A stretch of DNA of 64,000 nt from Sphingobium baderi (GTDB lineage: Bacteria > Pseudomonadota > Alphaproteobacteria > Sphingomonadales > Sphingomonadaceae), in assembly GCF_001456115.1 (NCBI RefSeq), contig NZ_CP013264.1, positions 3,614,501 to 3,678,500 of the forward strand, written 5' to 3'. This document shows, piece after piece, positions 46,165 to 54,185 of the stretch (positions within the stretch are counted from its first letter, which is position 1; each line of letters opens with the position of its first letter). Below the pieces are notes generated by a model that worked only from the letters and a program-made list of their open reading frames with translations, was not told the origin of the DNA and made no database searches. The position numbers and the translations under genes were made by a program.

Positions 46165-46344
46165 CTAGTGCGTGAGGGAAGTTGTCCGGAAATTTCCCTG
46201 GCGATAGGCATCCACACGCTCGCCATAGCCCCGCGCGAGATCTTCATAGGCCGTCCTGCCGGCCGCCGATTGACTCTTTGCGGCGCGTATCAAGGACATC
46301 TGCTGACGATGCAGCAGGTAGTTGACATCCACTTCCCTATCCAT
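46165..46344 (-). CDS. Small conserved-looking hypothetical protein (59 residues)
   Basis: ATG 46344 follows AAGGAGAGGCCG, a strong ribosome site, and the ORF ends at TAG 46165. The product starts MDREVDVNYLLHRQQMSLIR and continues with a charged helix (TAYEDLARGYGERVDAYRQG). It is fully helical and has no hydrophobic segment. Similar sphingomonad small proteins are familiar to me, but none with a function. Confidence 0.65.
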   Translation of the reverse strand: MDREVDVNYLLHRQQMSLIRAAKSQSAAGRTAYEDLARGYGERVDAYRQGNFRTTSLTH

Positions 46345-46634
46345 CGGCCTCTCCTTGACGTTCCTTATATGTGGGTCAGGTGGCTCATCTCGGTCGCCTG
46401 AGGCGCCGGTGCGGGATTTTACCCTTTCCCGCCCATTCCGGCGAATCAGCCTGTCCCACGGGTAGCGCGGCCTGACGCACTCTCATGCCGGACTAGCGCA
46501 TGATGAAGCGCCTCGCCTGCGATGGCAAGGATTGCGGCAATGGCGACAATTTCATGGAGTCGATGACGCAACCTCTTGGAAAACGGGCATCATCATGGCA
46601 TCACCCGCTCCCATAAAGACAGGGGGTCGATATT
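46345..46634. other. 290-base region without a gene
   Basis: I see no gene with initiation signals here. One minus-strand frame codes a hydrophobic stretch (VAIAAILAIAGEALHHALV, near 46480-46560) but has no start codon. The region holds the upstream sequences of both the 59-residue gene and the glycosyltransferase fragment. Confidence 0.4.
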
Positions 46635-47282
46635 TTGGGGGAAATGCTGGTCGCCTTTTTGGCGATCGCTCATCGCGAGATTCTTCTCTTCGCGGTGGCG
46701 GGGCTTTTTGTCGGCGGGATCGACGACCTGCTGATAGATGTCCTGTTCCTGTGCCGCCGTGTTTGGCGCAGGCTTACCATCTACTCGCGCCATCCGCGTA
46801 TGACGACGGCCACGATGCCGCACTCTCCAAACCCCGGACGAATCGCCGTTTTGGTGCCCGCATGGGACGAGGCTGACGTGATCGGCCCGATGATCAGAAA
46901 CGCGCTGCACCGTTGGCAGGATGCGAACTACAGGATTTTCGTCGGAGTCTATCCGAACGACCGTGCGACGATCGAGGCGGCGGGCAGGATCGCGGCCCAT
47001 GAACCGCGAGTGATCCTGGCGATCAATTCTCATCCCGGTCCCACCACGAAAGCCGATTGCCTCAACCTGCTGTGGCGCGCGATGGAAGCCGAAGAACGCA
47101 AAAGCGGTTTCGCGTTCAAGGCGGTCCTGCTTCACGATGCCGACAATGTGGTGACGGTTGTAAACACATTGGCAACTCCCCTCCCCTTACGGTGGTTGTC
47201 AATATGGCCGAACAAAATCAGCAACCTATTAAAACTGCGGATGCCAAGCCCGCATATCTCTACGCCCGCTTTAGCTCTCTAA
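46635..47282 (+). pseudogene. NfrB-like glycosyltransferase fragment interrupted by the integrative island
   Basis: The TTG at 46635 (AGGGGG 8 bases upstream) or ATG 46644 opens an N-terminal membrane segment (EILLFAVAGLFVGGIDDLLIDVLFLCRR) and the start of a family-2 glycosyltransferase domain: RIAVLVPAWDEADVIGPMI, YRIFVGVYPNDRATI and AVLLHDADNVV. This is the N-terminal third of NfrB-like (phage adsorption) proteins, which continue with HDAEDVVHP. After about 47157 the reading frame runs into island DNA and stops at 47282. The rest of the gene should lie at the other end of the island. Confidence 0.8.
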
Positions 47283-48922
47283 ATCAGAAAGAAGGCAGCA
47301 GCATTGAGCGCCAGCTTACTTACGGGCGCACATTCATCGACAAGCACGGTTGGGACCTCGTTGGCGAACTGCGCGACGAGGGCAAGAGCGCGTTCAAAGG
47401 GGCCAATCGTGAAGAAGGTGCAGCCCTTCACGGTTTTGAACTAAAGGCACGGAACGGCCATTTCTCATCAGGTGCCGTGCTGGTTTGCGAAAATGTGGAT
47501 CGCCTATCGCGCCAAGGTGCGAAGGCTGCTGCTCAGCTCATATGGTCATTGAATGAGGCTGGCGTTGACGTAGCCACCTACCATGACGGTCATATCTATA
47601 AGGCTGGCGACGATGGCGACCTGATGGACCTGCTGTCCATCATCATCAAAGGCGCGCTGGGCAAAGAAGAGAGCTTCAAAAAATCTGAACGGTCAAAGGC
47701 CAACTGGACGAAGGTGCATCAAGAGATCGCCAACGGCGACAAGCGCGCATACTCCAGACAGTGCCCCGCATGGCTGGACATTGAGGACGACAAATACGTT
47801 CTGAACGAGCATCGCGCCAACATCGTTCGACTGATGTATGGATGGTATAATGATGGCCTCGGATGCCTCATCATCATGCGTAAGCTGAATGAGATGGGAG
47901 AAAAGCCCTGGTCATCAGAGAAGCGATATAAAGACCGAAACGACTGGACCTACCGCTACATCCACAAGCTACTGCAATCGCGCGCCGTTATAGGTGAATA
48001 TGTCACGCTGAAAGGCGAAACTCTCGCAACGGATTATTATCCTGCGGTCGTGGACGTAGACACTTTTTACAAAGCTCAATCCGTCCGTAAGGTGCGCGCA
48101 AGCATCGGCGGTGATGAACGGAAGCGCAGCGCAAACCTATTTTTGGGAATTTCCAAGTGCGGCGTTTGCGGAAAGGCTGGCGTCTTTATGAAGCGCACCT
48201 TCAACGACAAATACGTCAAGCAGGATGGCACGGTGGTTCACTATAAGAACACGCGGACTTACCTCAAATGCAATGAGGCGAGATATAAGGAAAGCCCCTG
48301 CAATAATCCCGCTCACATCAGATACGATGTGATCGAAAAAACGGTGCTGAACAAAGCCCTGCCGCTGATCGCCAGCCAGAAACATGAGGATAAAGTCCTT
48401 CAAGCGTTTGATCTGAAGATCGCTGAATCGCAGCGGGAAATCGATGTGAGGCAGAAGCAACTGGATAACATCGTGGAGGCAATTGCGAACGGCGTGGCCG
48501 CAAAGGCTCTGGCTCAAAAGGCCAACGCCATCGAAGCGGAAATAGAAACGCTGGCGCAGCAGATTGCCAACACGAAACTGGAGAAGGACATTGAGGCCGC
48601 CAAGCCCGCCAAAAATCAGGACGTGGACCTAATTGCGGAAATGCGGAGCAATCTGGAAAGCGAAGATGCTGATGAACGCTTCGAGACACGAGCGCGGATC
48701 AACAGCTTGCTCAGCCGTCTCCTGAGAGCTGTTTACATCAACGACGACCGCACGTTTACCGTGGAAGTGGATGACGGATTTTCAGCAACCTACGCGGCTG
48801 ATGGAACCGCAATTGGGTATCGCGTGGCCGGAGACAGGATTGTTGGCGCGATGGACGAAGGGTTCCTGCTGGAGGACAAAGACATGATTATTGATGAGGC
48901 GTTCAAGCGCGTCCGAGCTTAA
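47204..48922 (+). CDS. Large serine recombinase (phage-type integrase)
   Basis: Start MAEQNQQP at 47204 gives 572 residues; the open frame reaches back into the disrupted glycosyltransferase gene. The resolvase domain begins AYLYARFSSLNQKEGSSIERQL (nucleophile S24) with VLVCENVDRLSRQGAKAA. The recombinase domain follows around residues 180-300. The zinc ribbon has CGVCGKAGVFMKR and later CNEARYKESPCNN. A C-terminal coiled coil runs through LKIAESQREIDVRQKQLDNI to about residue 475. It would integrate and, with a partner factor, excise the island by recombining short att sites. Its place at the island edge is typical. Confidence 0.95.
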   Translation: MAEQNQQPIKTADAKPAYLYARFSSLNQKEGSSIERQLTYGRTFIDKHGWDLVGELRDEGKSAFKGANREEGAALHGFELKARNGHFSSGAVLVCENVDRLSRQGAKAAAQLIWSLNEAGVDVATYHDGHIYKAGDDGDLMDLLSIIIKGALGKEESFKKSERSKANWTKVHQEIANGDKRAYSRQCPAWLDIEDDKYVLNEHRANIVRLMYGWYNDGLGCLIIMRKLNEMGEKPWSSEKRYKDRNDWTYRYIHKLLQSRAVIGEYVTLKGETLATDYYPAVVDVDTFYKAQSVRKVRASIGGDERKRSANLFLGISKCGVCGKAGVFMKRTFNDKYVKQDGTVVHYKNTRTYLKCNEARYKESPCNNPAHIRYDVIEKTVLNKALPLIASQKHEDKVLQAFDLKIAESQREIDVRQKQLDNIVEAIANGVAAKALAQKANAIEAEIETLAQQIANTKLEKDIEAAKPAKNQDVDLIAEMRSNLESEDADERFETRARINSLLSRLLRAVYINDDRTFTVEVDDGFSATYAADGTAIGYRVAGDRIVGAMDEGFLLEDKDMIIDEAFKRVRA

Positions 48923-48959
48923 CTCACCGCACTTCGATGCAAGGCCCGCTCATGCCCTC

Positions 48960-49295
48960 CTAGATAACGAACATCGCGGCGGTCCACTCCAACTCTGTCG
49001 CAAATCGCAGCTTGTAGTTACAGCCCGTAATACTCCCTTCTTCCCACCGGACGGTCTGACACAGGGCTACTCCGATGCCCAAAGCGGCACATGATTGATA
49101 GGCTGTTAGGGCCACCTCATCGTCACACGCATACAGATTAATCGAATGCGCCATTTTGAATGGGTTTTGATATTCAGCTAAGCAGGTATCCATCACCCAA
49201 GGATGATAAATTGCATTCCTCCCTTGCGCGTCCATAGCTTCGTAGGGACGGTAGCAATATGGAACGGACGGTTTCTTCTTTCTGTATCTGGACAT
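48960..49295 (-). CDS. Hypothetical protein (111 residues)
   Basis: ATG 49295 is directly preceded by TAAATA-N4, an arrangement shared by three other island genes. The product is basic at the start (SRYRKKKPSVPYCYRP) and Cys-containing later (YACDDEVALTAYQSCAALGIGVALCQTV). I recognise no family and no ribosome site. It lies between the integrase gene and the convergent 137-residue gene. Confidence 0.5.
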   Translation of the reverse strand: MSRYRKKKPSVPYCYRPYEAMDAQGRNAIYHPWVMDTCLAEYQNPFKMAHSINLYACDDEVALTAYQSCAALGIGVALCQTVRWEEGSITGCNYKLRFATELEWTAAMFVI

Positions 49296-49305
49296 ATCAT
49301 ATTTA
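49296..49305 (-). promoter_or_regulatory. TAAATA box 4 bases before the 111-residue gene
   Basis: On the minus strand TAAATA (49300-49305) is separated by 4 bases (TGAT) from the ATG. No ribosome site is present. This spacing recurs before three other island genes. Confidence 0.4.
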
Positions 49306-49373
49306 GCCGTTGACCCTTTGAACGGTCTATGTAGGTGATGTGAACCAAAGGCAGCTAAAGAAAGGAAATCAAT

Positions 49374-49787
49374 ATGGCACTTGATTGGAGAAAGTCGCTC
49401 AAGACCGTTGCGGAAAGCAAGGAGTTCCAGAACGTCAAATCTGGCCCTGCTGCTCTCACCCCTGCTCAGCGGCTGGGCAAGAACATGGACAAGGCACTTG
49501 CCGCATTCAAAGCTGGCAACAAGGAAGTTAAGCGTCCTACCATCGTCAAGAAGGGCGATGAGGTGAAGTTCAGCGTTCGCTACTCCAACAGCCCCATGAA
49601 GCTGACTGCCGAGGAAACGGAAGTCGTGGTTCCCGCGAAGGAATTTGAAGCGATCTACGCCGCGATCAAGGAAAGCGCCCTCGCTGGTGAGTTCGACGCT
49701 CAGCTTGCTTCTCTCTCCGCTAACGCAAAAACGCGGGGTCAGACTGGCGCAGCTTCGCGCAAAGCGAACGCTGCCAAGAAGAAGTAA
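49374..49787 (+). CDS. Hypothetical basic protein (137 residues)
   Basis: AAAGGAAA precedes ATG 49374. The product starts MALDWRKSLKTVAESKEFQ, is lysine-rich throughout, contains FSVRYSNSPMKLTAEETEVVVPAKEFEAIYAAI and ends in a run of Ala/Lys (RKANAAKKK), like phage-encoded nucleic acid-associated proteins. A terminator follows at 49811. The function is unknown. Confidence 0.7.
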   Translation: MALDWRKSLKTVAESKEFQNVKSGPAALTPAQRLGKNMDKALAAFKAGNKEVKRPTIVKKGDEVKFSVRYSNSPMKLTAEETEVVVPAKEFEAIYAAIKESALAGEFDAQLASLSANAKTRGQTGAASRKANAAKKK

Positions 49788-49810
49788 ACGGCATCAATCC
49801 CAAAGCACCA

Positions 49811-49840
49811 AAGCCCGTCAGCAATGGCGGGCTTATTTTT
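49811..49840 (+). terminator. Rho-independent terminator of the 137-residue gene
   Basis: AAGCCCG and CGGGCTT flank a short loop and are followed by ATTTTT. Confidence 0.85.
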
Positions 49841-49940
49841 CGTCGCTTGCGCGTGTAGACGATTTGGCCTGGGCGGCTCCTCGCTTATGCCAACCCGATT
49901 CTGGCCGACGATCACTGCGCTCAGGCCCGCTATCCGCCAG

Positions 49941-50930
49941 TCAGAATGGCGCCTCATCTTCTTCGAATGACCACGGTTGAGCAACAGCAGGCTGAGCAGC
50001 TTTGGGTAGTTCCAGCCGGTGAGCAGTATATAGGTTCAGGATATGATCGCGGTCCATGAACATGATTTGGCTCCGCTTCGAATTGTCCAACATGCCGCCA
50101 AGCCAGTTCCTCGCCGCCTTAGTGATCTCTCCACCGGCGACGATAAATGCGTGATCGACGAGTGCCTTACGGTTATTATCAGGGTCGAAAATCTCGTGCC
50201 CGAGCATCATGAGGACCTGATTGTAAATCTCGGCGATGTTGGCGTTCGAGCTTTTCGTCGCACCGGCGGAATCCAGCTTTCCCTTTTTGGCTTGAATGCC
50301 GAAGTAGATGACATGCTCTGTCGGCAGCTTATACCGCATCCACACGTCCTTCCCGTATTCCAGTGCCTTATCCTTATGGCCTACGTTGGTTATACGTTGA
50401 TAACCAAGGTGCCTGAACATAGGCAGTAGGATTTCCGCTATCAGTTCATCCTCAGAGCATTTGTCCAGATAGGCAATTAGCAGTTCCCGATTTTCTGCCT
50501 CTGCTGGGGTGAGCGGCCGATAGATATTGACCGGCGTTGACACCGTCATGGTCCTGATATGCCGGACGTAGAAAACCCCATCTTCGCCATAAAAGCCCTC
50601 AAAACCCTCCCGCATCAGTGGGACGTTTAAGGCAGCCAAAGCAAGTAAACGGTCGTCGTCACCGTCCTGTGCCTCACGTTTATCCATTAACACCCGCAAC
50701 ACAGTAGCGAAGCGGTCAGGTAGCTGATTTGCGTTCGGCTGTGGGTCGGCCAGCAGCTCAGTGAGGACGGCCTGTGTCCACGGCACTCTTGAGCTACCAT
50801 CATGTGCGTAATCAAACTCACACTCTTCAAAGAAAAGGGTGATGTAGTAACTGCTTCGGTAGTGGAAATGCGGAACATCGCCGACTACCATCTGGGCAAT
50901 TGGTCTGAGATTGCGAGGTTTGAATATCAT
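49941..50930 (-). CDS. Putative PD-(D/E)XK (Mrr-like) nuclease, candidate defence protein
   Basis: This 329-residue protein carries a restriction-endonuclease-like core in its C-terminal half: LIAEILLPMFRHLGYQRITNVG (E167), then EYGKDVW (D195) and YFGIQAKKGKLD (Q213-x-K215), followed by SSNANIAEIYNQVLMMLG. This E...GxD...QxK order is that of Mrr-type nucleases that cleave invading or modified DNA. The N-terminal 150 residues are unrecognised and may sense the target. There is no adjacent methyltransferase. It stands alone between convergent and divergent genes, as single-gene defence nucleases on islands often do. Confidence 0.6.
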   Translation of the reverse strand: MIFKPRNLRPIAQMVVGDVPHFHYRSSYYITLFFEECEFDYAHDGSSRVPWTQAVLTELLADPQPNANQLPDRFATVLRVLMDKREAQDGDDDRLLALAALNVPLMREGFEGFYGEDGVFYVRHIRTMTVSTPVNIYRPLTPAEAENRELLIAYLDKCSEDELIAEILLPMFRHLGYQRITNVGHKDKALEYGKDVWMRYKLPTEHVIYFGIQAKKGKLDSAGATKSSNANIAEIYNQVLMMLGHEIFDPDNNRKALVDHAFIVAGGEITKAARNWLGGMLDNSKRSQIMFMDRDHILNLYTAHRLELPKAAQPAVAQPWSFEEDEAPF

Positions 50931-51229
50931 GAAGCCACGTTAATGGCTCAGACTCGATGGTGAAACGGTTTTTGGTCGCATGGCAAAAATCTGAAACCGG
51001 CATGGTTTTGAAAATCAAAGATAGTGATGAGCGCTCACCCCGCCCCTCCAACAGAAACAGGGGTATACCCCTCCCAATCCAGCCAGCCCCACAGCCAGTC
51101 TGTCACAGTTGGGATATCCGTCACATTACATCAGCCAAGCCACTGAATCACAAGTCTTTTTATATCGACTTCCGCATTCGTGACCCTGTATTTTTTGATG
51201 CTAACAACCAAAAATAACAGGTGAACAGA
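50931..51229. other. 299-base region between the nuclease gene and the resolvase
   Basis: It contains the upstream regions of the two divergent genes. A plus-strand frame of 86 codons from 50957 has no ribosome site and its second half reads non-coding-like sequence, so I leave it uncalled. An AGGGGTATACCCCTC-like palindrome near 51058-51074 is the only structure noted. Confidence 0.4.
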
Positions 51230-51781
51230 ATGATAATAGGTTATGCGAGGGTCAGCACCAAAGAGCAGGACATTGACCTTCAAACGGAAAGACTGACTGA
51301 AGCTGGTGCAGAGAAGATCTTCCAGGATAAATTGAGCGGCACCCAAGCCAGCAATCGCGCTCAGCTTCAACTCTGTCTGGATTTCGTTCGTGAAGGTGAC
51401 ACGTTGATTGTCACCAGATTGGATCGCATTGCCCGATCATCCCACGACCTCCACAACATCATTGCCAGTCTGGAAGCCAAGGGCGTAGCGTTCAAGTGCA
51501 TCCAGCAGGGCGAGGTTGATACCAGCACCAGCACAGGCAAGCTGATGATAGGAATGCTGGGTGCCATCGCCCAATTCGAGAACGACTTGCGACGAGAGCG
51601 CCAGAGAGAGGGCATTCTGAAAGCCAAGGCAAAGGGCGTCTACAAGGGCAGGAAAGCTGTGATTGACGCTGAGCGAGTGCGACAGATGGCATCTGAGGGG
51701 ACGGGGCCATCTGCTATCGCCAAGCAGCTTGGATGCCATCGCCAGTCCGTTTATAGGTTGTTGGAATCAAGGGGGGAATGA
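51230..51781 (+). CDS. Small serine recombinase (resolvase/invertase family)
   Basis: ATG 51230 with AGGTGA upstream gives 183 residues. The resolvase domain shows MIIGYARVSTKEQDIDLQ (S9 nucleophile), LIVTRLDRIARSSHDL and GKLMIGMLGAIAQFENDL. The C-terminal HTH_7 is ASEGTGPSAIAKQLGCHRQSVYRLL. The size and order match Tn3-type resolvases and Hin/Pin invertases. No transposase or invertible segment is seen next to it. It overlaps no gene but abuts the secreted-protein gene with no gap, so both may be cotranscribed. Confidence 0.93.
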   Translation: MIIGYARVSTKEQDIDLQTERLTEAGAEKIFQDKLSGTQASNRAQLQLCLDFVREGDTLIVTRLDRIARSSHDLHNIIASLEAKGVAFKCIQQGEVDTSTSTGKLMIGMLGAIAQFENDLRRERQREGILKAKAKGVYKGRKAVIDAERVRQMASEGTGPSAIAKQLGCHRQSVYRLLESRGE

Positions 51782-52123
51782 ATGAAGCGACTTGTGGCAC
51801 TCGCATTGGGTTTGGCTGCTCTGCCGACGACCGCCCATGCAATGACGGGCAATCAGATACTCGAATTCTGCGGGTCCAGCAGCCAAGCCGTGGCTGTCTC
51901 TTGCCAAATGTATATCGTTGGCCTGACAGATGGTTTCACGTTGTCTGGCGTTCGCGATAGCACCCCTGTCCTCAAACTGGATGGGGTCACAGGAGTTCAA
52001 CAGCGAGATTTGGTCGTTTCCTATCTGCGGCAGCATCCAGAAGTCAGGCACAAGTCCGCCGCGATCATCATCTGGGATTTATTCAAGGATACTTTTGGAA
52101 CCGAGATAATCGGCCCACAATAG
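51782..52123 (+). CDS. Secreted Rap1a/Tai-like protein
   Basis: This 113-residue protein has a Sec signal peptide (KRLVALALGLAALPTTAHA). The mature part follows the Rap1a/Tai pattern: NQILEFCGSSS, CQMYIVGLTDGFTL, GVQQRDLVVSYLRQHPEVRH and AAIIIWDLFKDTFG. In type VI secretion systems, Rap1a/Tai members are periplasmic immunity proteins, but many homologues are simply periplasmic proteins of unknown role and no effector gene is seen here. It starts directly after the resolvase stop. Confidence 0.65.
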   Translation: MKRLVALALGLAALPTTAHAMTGNQILEFCGSSSQAVAVSCQMYIVGLTDGFTLSGVRDSTPVLKLDGVTGVQQRDLVVSYLRQHPEVRHKSAAIIIWDLFKDTFGTEIIGPQ

Positions 52124-52208
52124 CCCGAAAGAAAACCTCGATTTCGGGCAAATTGCTGAAACCACCCCTTGAAAACCCCCGTTTTCTGCGGGTTTCAGAG
52201 GGGTAAAA
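52124..52208. terminator. Hairpins between convergent genes
   Basis: CCCGAAA and TTTCGGG (52124-52147) form one hairpin; CTGAAACC and GGTTTCAG further on form another around a GC-rich core. Together they probably end the Rap1a-like transcript and the convergent terminase transcript. Confidence 0.55.
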
Positions 52209-52814
52209 TCAGCGTTTTTTGCTGTCAGCTATACCACATGGGCCTTGGCTGGTTTGTTGTGATTCCGGCTTAGAAACCACAGTGAAATCGCCCTCAATCC
52301 CATTAAATTCGCTGGGTAGGACAATCTGCACCGTCTCAGTCCGTTCATGGACTTCGGTGCGCTCGTTGTAATTGCCCAATGGTGACTGGCTGCTTTTAGC
52401 GATCCTTGCTGCTGCCCATTTGATGTTATCGCTGAGCAGATGCTTGTCTGCCGAACTCATGTCCGTGCGGAATGGAATTTCCCATAGCTGGTCAACCAAG
52501 GCGTGCTGCCCAATGGTGCGGGCGATTGCGATGCGCTGGGCATACTCGTCATCAAGGTAGCAGGCTCGATAGATATGGCCGGGATCGATCCCCAAATCCT
52601 TGCAGATCATGCTGACTGACTCTCCCCCATAAAGGCGGTTCGCCACTATCTCCTTGTCCTCCACGGTCAATTCCCTCCAGCTTTCCGTGGGGCTGATTAG
52701 GAGGTTCTGTCGAGCTACCGTGGATATGTCTTTGCCACGCGCTTCACTGGCTACTGATTGCGATATGCTGATTTTCTCGCGGGTCGTTGCTGACCTCTGT
52801 TTTCTCTGTGCCAT
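52209..52814 (-). CDS. Orphan phage terminase small subunit-like protein
   Basis: This 201-residue protein has a central helix-turn-helix region (VANRLYGGESVSMICKDLGIDPGHIYRACYLDDEYAQRIAIARTI) followed by the small-terminase pattern QHALVDQLWEIPFRTDMSSADKHLLSDNIKWAAARIAKS. Small terminases recognise the packaging site of phage DNA. The large terminase that normally follows is absent: the next gene downstream is convergent. So it is a remnant or has been reused as a regulator. Confidence 0.7.
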   Translation of the reverse strand: MAQRKQRSATTREKISISQSVASEARGKDISTVARQNLLISPTESWRELTVEDKEIVANRLYGGESVSMICKDLGIDPGHIYRACYLDDEYAQRIAIARTIGQHALVDQLWEIPFRTDMSSADKHLLSDNIKWAAARIAKSSQSPLGNYNERTEVHERTETVQIVLPSEFNGIEGDFTVVSKPESQQTSQGPCGIADSKKR

Positions 52815-52881
52815 TCTGGCAAAATCTCCAATTGTTCCTACTGCTATTTATTGGCAGGGGTAGACCGAATTGGGGGATTAA

Positions 52882-53517
52882 ATGGCTGTGGAAGAAAGCG
52901 ACGAATTCAATCAGTTGATGATGGCCTTAGGCAGCGTGGTCGTCATGTGGGGTATGGTTGAGGACATGGTTCGTCATTTCCTCCGTGATGTGGTCATGGA
53001 GGATGGAAACGCACCGGAAATCGAACGGATTGTTCTCAGTGAAACATCTTTCAGGAGCCAGTTGGATATCCTCAAGAAAGTCGCTCATGTCCGTTGGCCA
53101 AACAGCGATTGGTTCAATGCGGTCAATGAGCAGGTGAAGGCTCTCAAAGGACCACTTCAAGACAAGCGGAACAGGTTCATTCACGACCTATGGGAAAAGA
53201 ATGAAGCCGGTCAGATGGTCAAGATCATCAGAGGTAGAGACGAAACTGCCGTTCAGAAACATGGTGGCGAATGGCATCTGAAACTCACTGGCGAACATGC
53301 AGTGCCTGTCGCTGACGTGGAGGCGTTCTTTGAGGAAATCGCCAACTCCTATGAGACGCTGGTGGATTTGAAATCCGAGTATGTAGCGTGGCGCTATAAG
53401 GCCAAAGCCGATGCCGTCATGGCGAAGATCGCAGGTGAGCTTGTTGAGAAAGCGCGTCGCATCCCTCCCCCTCGCGTGGTTGGACTTACCGCGAAGGATG
53501 AAGAGGATTCTAAATGA
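52882..53517 (+). CDS. HEPN-like protein (first of two)
   Basis: This 211-residue helical protein contains R96-N97-x3-H101 in DKRNRFIHDLW, matching the R-x4-H catalytic motif of HEPN ribonucleases, where a polar residue follows the Arg. It has the typical helical lead-in VMWGMVEDMVRHFLRD. A similar motif and layout occur at 54186. It overlaps the membrane-protein gene by 4 bases. HEPN proteins are often toxins or effectors of defence and toxin-antitoxin systems; no MNT-type antitoxin is seen. RNase activity is inference from the motif. Confidence 0.55.
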   Translation: MAVEESDEFNQLMMALGSVVVMWGMVEDMVRHFLRDVVMEDGNAPEIERIVLSETSFRSQLDILKKVAHVRWPNSDWFNAVNEQVKALKGPLQDKRNRFIHDLWEKNEAGQMVKIIRGRDETAVQKHGGEWHLKLTGEHAVPVADVEAFFEEIANSYETLVDLKSEYVAWRYKAKADAVMAKIAGELVEKARRIPPPRVVGLTAKDEEDSK

Positions 53518-54170
53518 CCTATTGGGACTGCTTCGTCCATTGGCTCGATAAATGGCAGACGCTCATCACCGGCGCTTTAGCCCTTGGTGCGGCCTTTTAT
53601 GCTGGGCGTCCAGTTTATCGCCAATTGGCCCTTATGCGGGCGCAAAACAATGTCATGGTGCGAGAGACGATTGGGGACATGATCCTGCAATTGGATACCC
53701 ATCGCAACCGTGTCGGTGAGATCACCGCGAAGAGGCTCACTGACGTTCATTCCGCCATTTATCGGTTCGACAACTATGGAGAAACCAAAGGCATTGATGA
53801 ATGGGCATCCCAGCAGCACAGCGAATTCATAGGCGCCGATTCTGAGTTGAAGGCTCTCTTCATCCAGTCTCACGATGTGGAAGCAATTGAAGTCCAAAAG
53901 GCCGCTTTGCTGGCCGCTGTGGACGCTTTTTCGGGCGTATTATGGGATATCTATGCGCCACACTATGCGTTCATGTTTCCAGAGGATTGCAACTGGTCTG
54001 ATGCGGAACATGCTTCCGCCGTCGCACGATCAAGCGAAGCAGAAAAGGAGTTAGACTCTAATGCAAGCGCCGTTTCTGCTGCTGTCCGCCAACTCTATGA
54101 AGCATATGCTGAGCAGCGAGCCGGATTGGTTCGTCGCTTGCGCGTTATAGATGACGGCTTACTCGCGTAG
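53514..54170 (+). CDS. Membrane-anchored hypothetical protein coupled to the HEPN-like gene
   Basis: This 218-residue protein has one N-terminal transmembrane helix (WQTLITGALALGAAFYAG, residues 14-31) followed by a long soluble helical domain (RQLALMRAQNNVMVRETIGDM onward) on the cytoplasmic side if the inside-positive rule holds. It overlaps the HEPN-like gene by 4 bases and is translationally coupled to it. It could act as its partner or sensor. No family is recognised. Confidence 0.7.
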   Translation: MTYWDCFVHWLDKWQTLITGALALGAAFYAGRPVYRQLALMRAQNNVMVRETIGDMILQLDTHRNRVGEITAKRLTDVHSAIYRFDNYGETKGIDEWASQQHSEFIGADSELKALFIQSHDVEAIEVQKAALLAAVDAFSGVLWDIYAPHYAFMFPEDCNWSDAEHASAVARSSEAEKELDSNASAVSAAVRQLYEAYAEQRAGLVRRLRVIDDGLLA

Positions 54171-54185
54171 TTAGGTTTCCATGTT

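Noticed and set aside
47140..47204. tRNA gene as integration target
   Set aside because: No tRNA-like cloverleaf is seen; the disrupted sequence is a protein-coding gene.
50957..51217. 86-codon plus-strand ORF between the nuclease and resolvase genes
   Set aside because: No initiation signal and a low-complexity, Pro/Arg-rich middle.
51782..52123. Type VI secretion immunity locus
   Set aside because: The Rap1a/Tai-like protein has no effector or T6SS gene nearby; only the family resemblance can be claimed.
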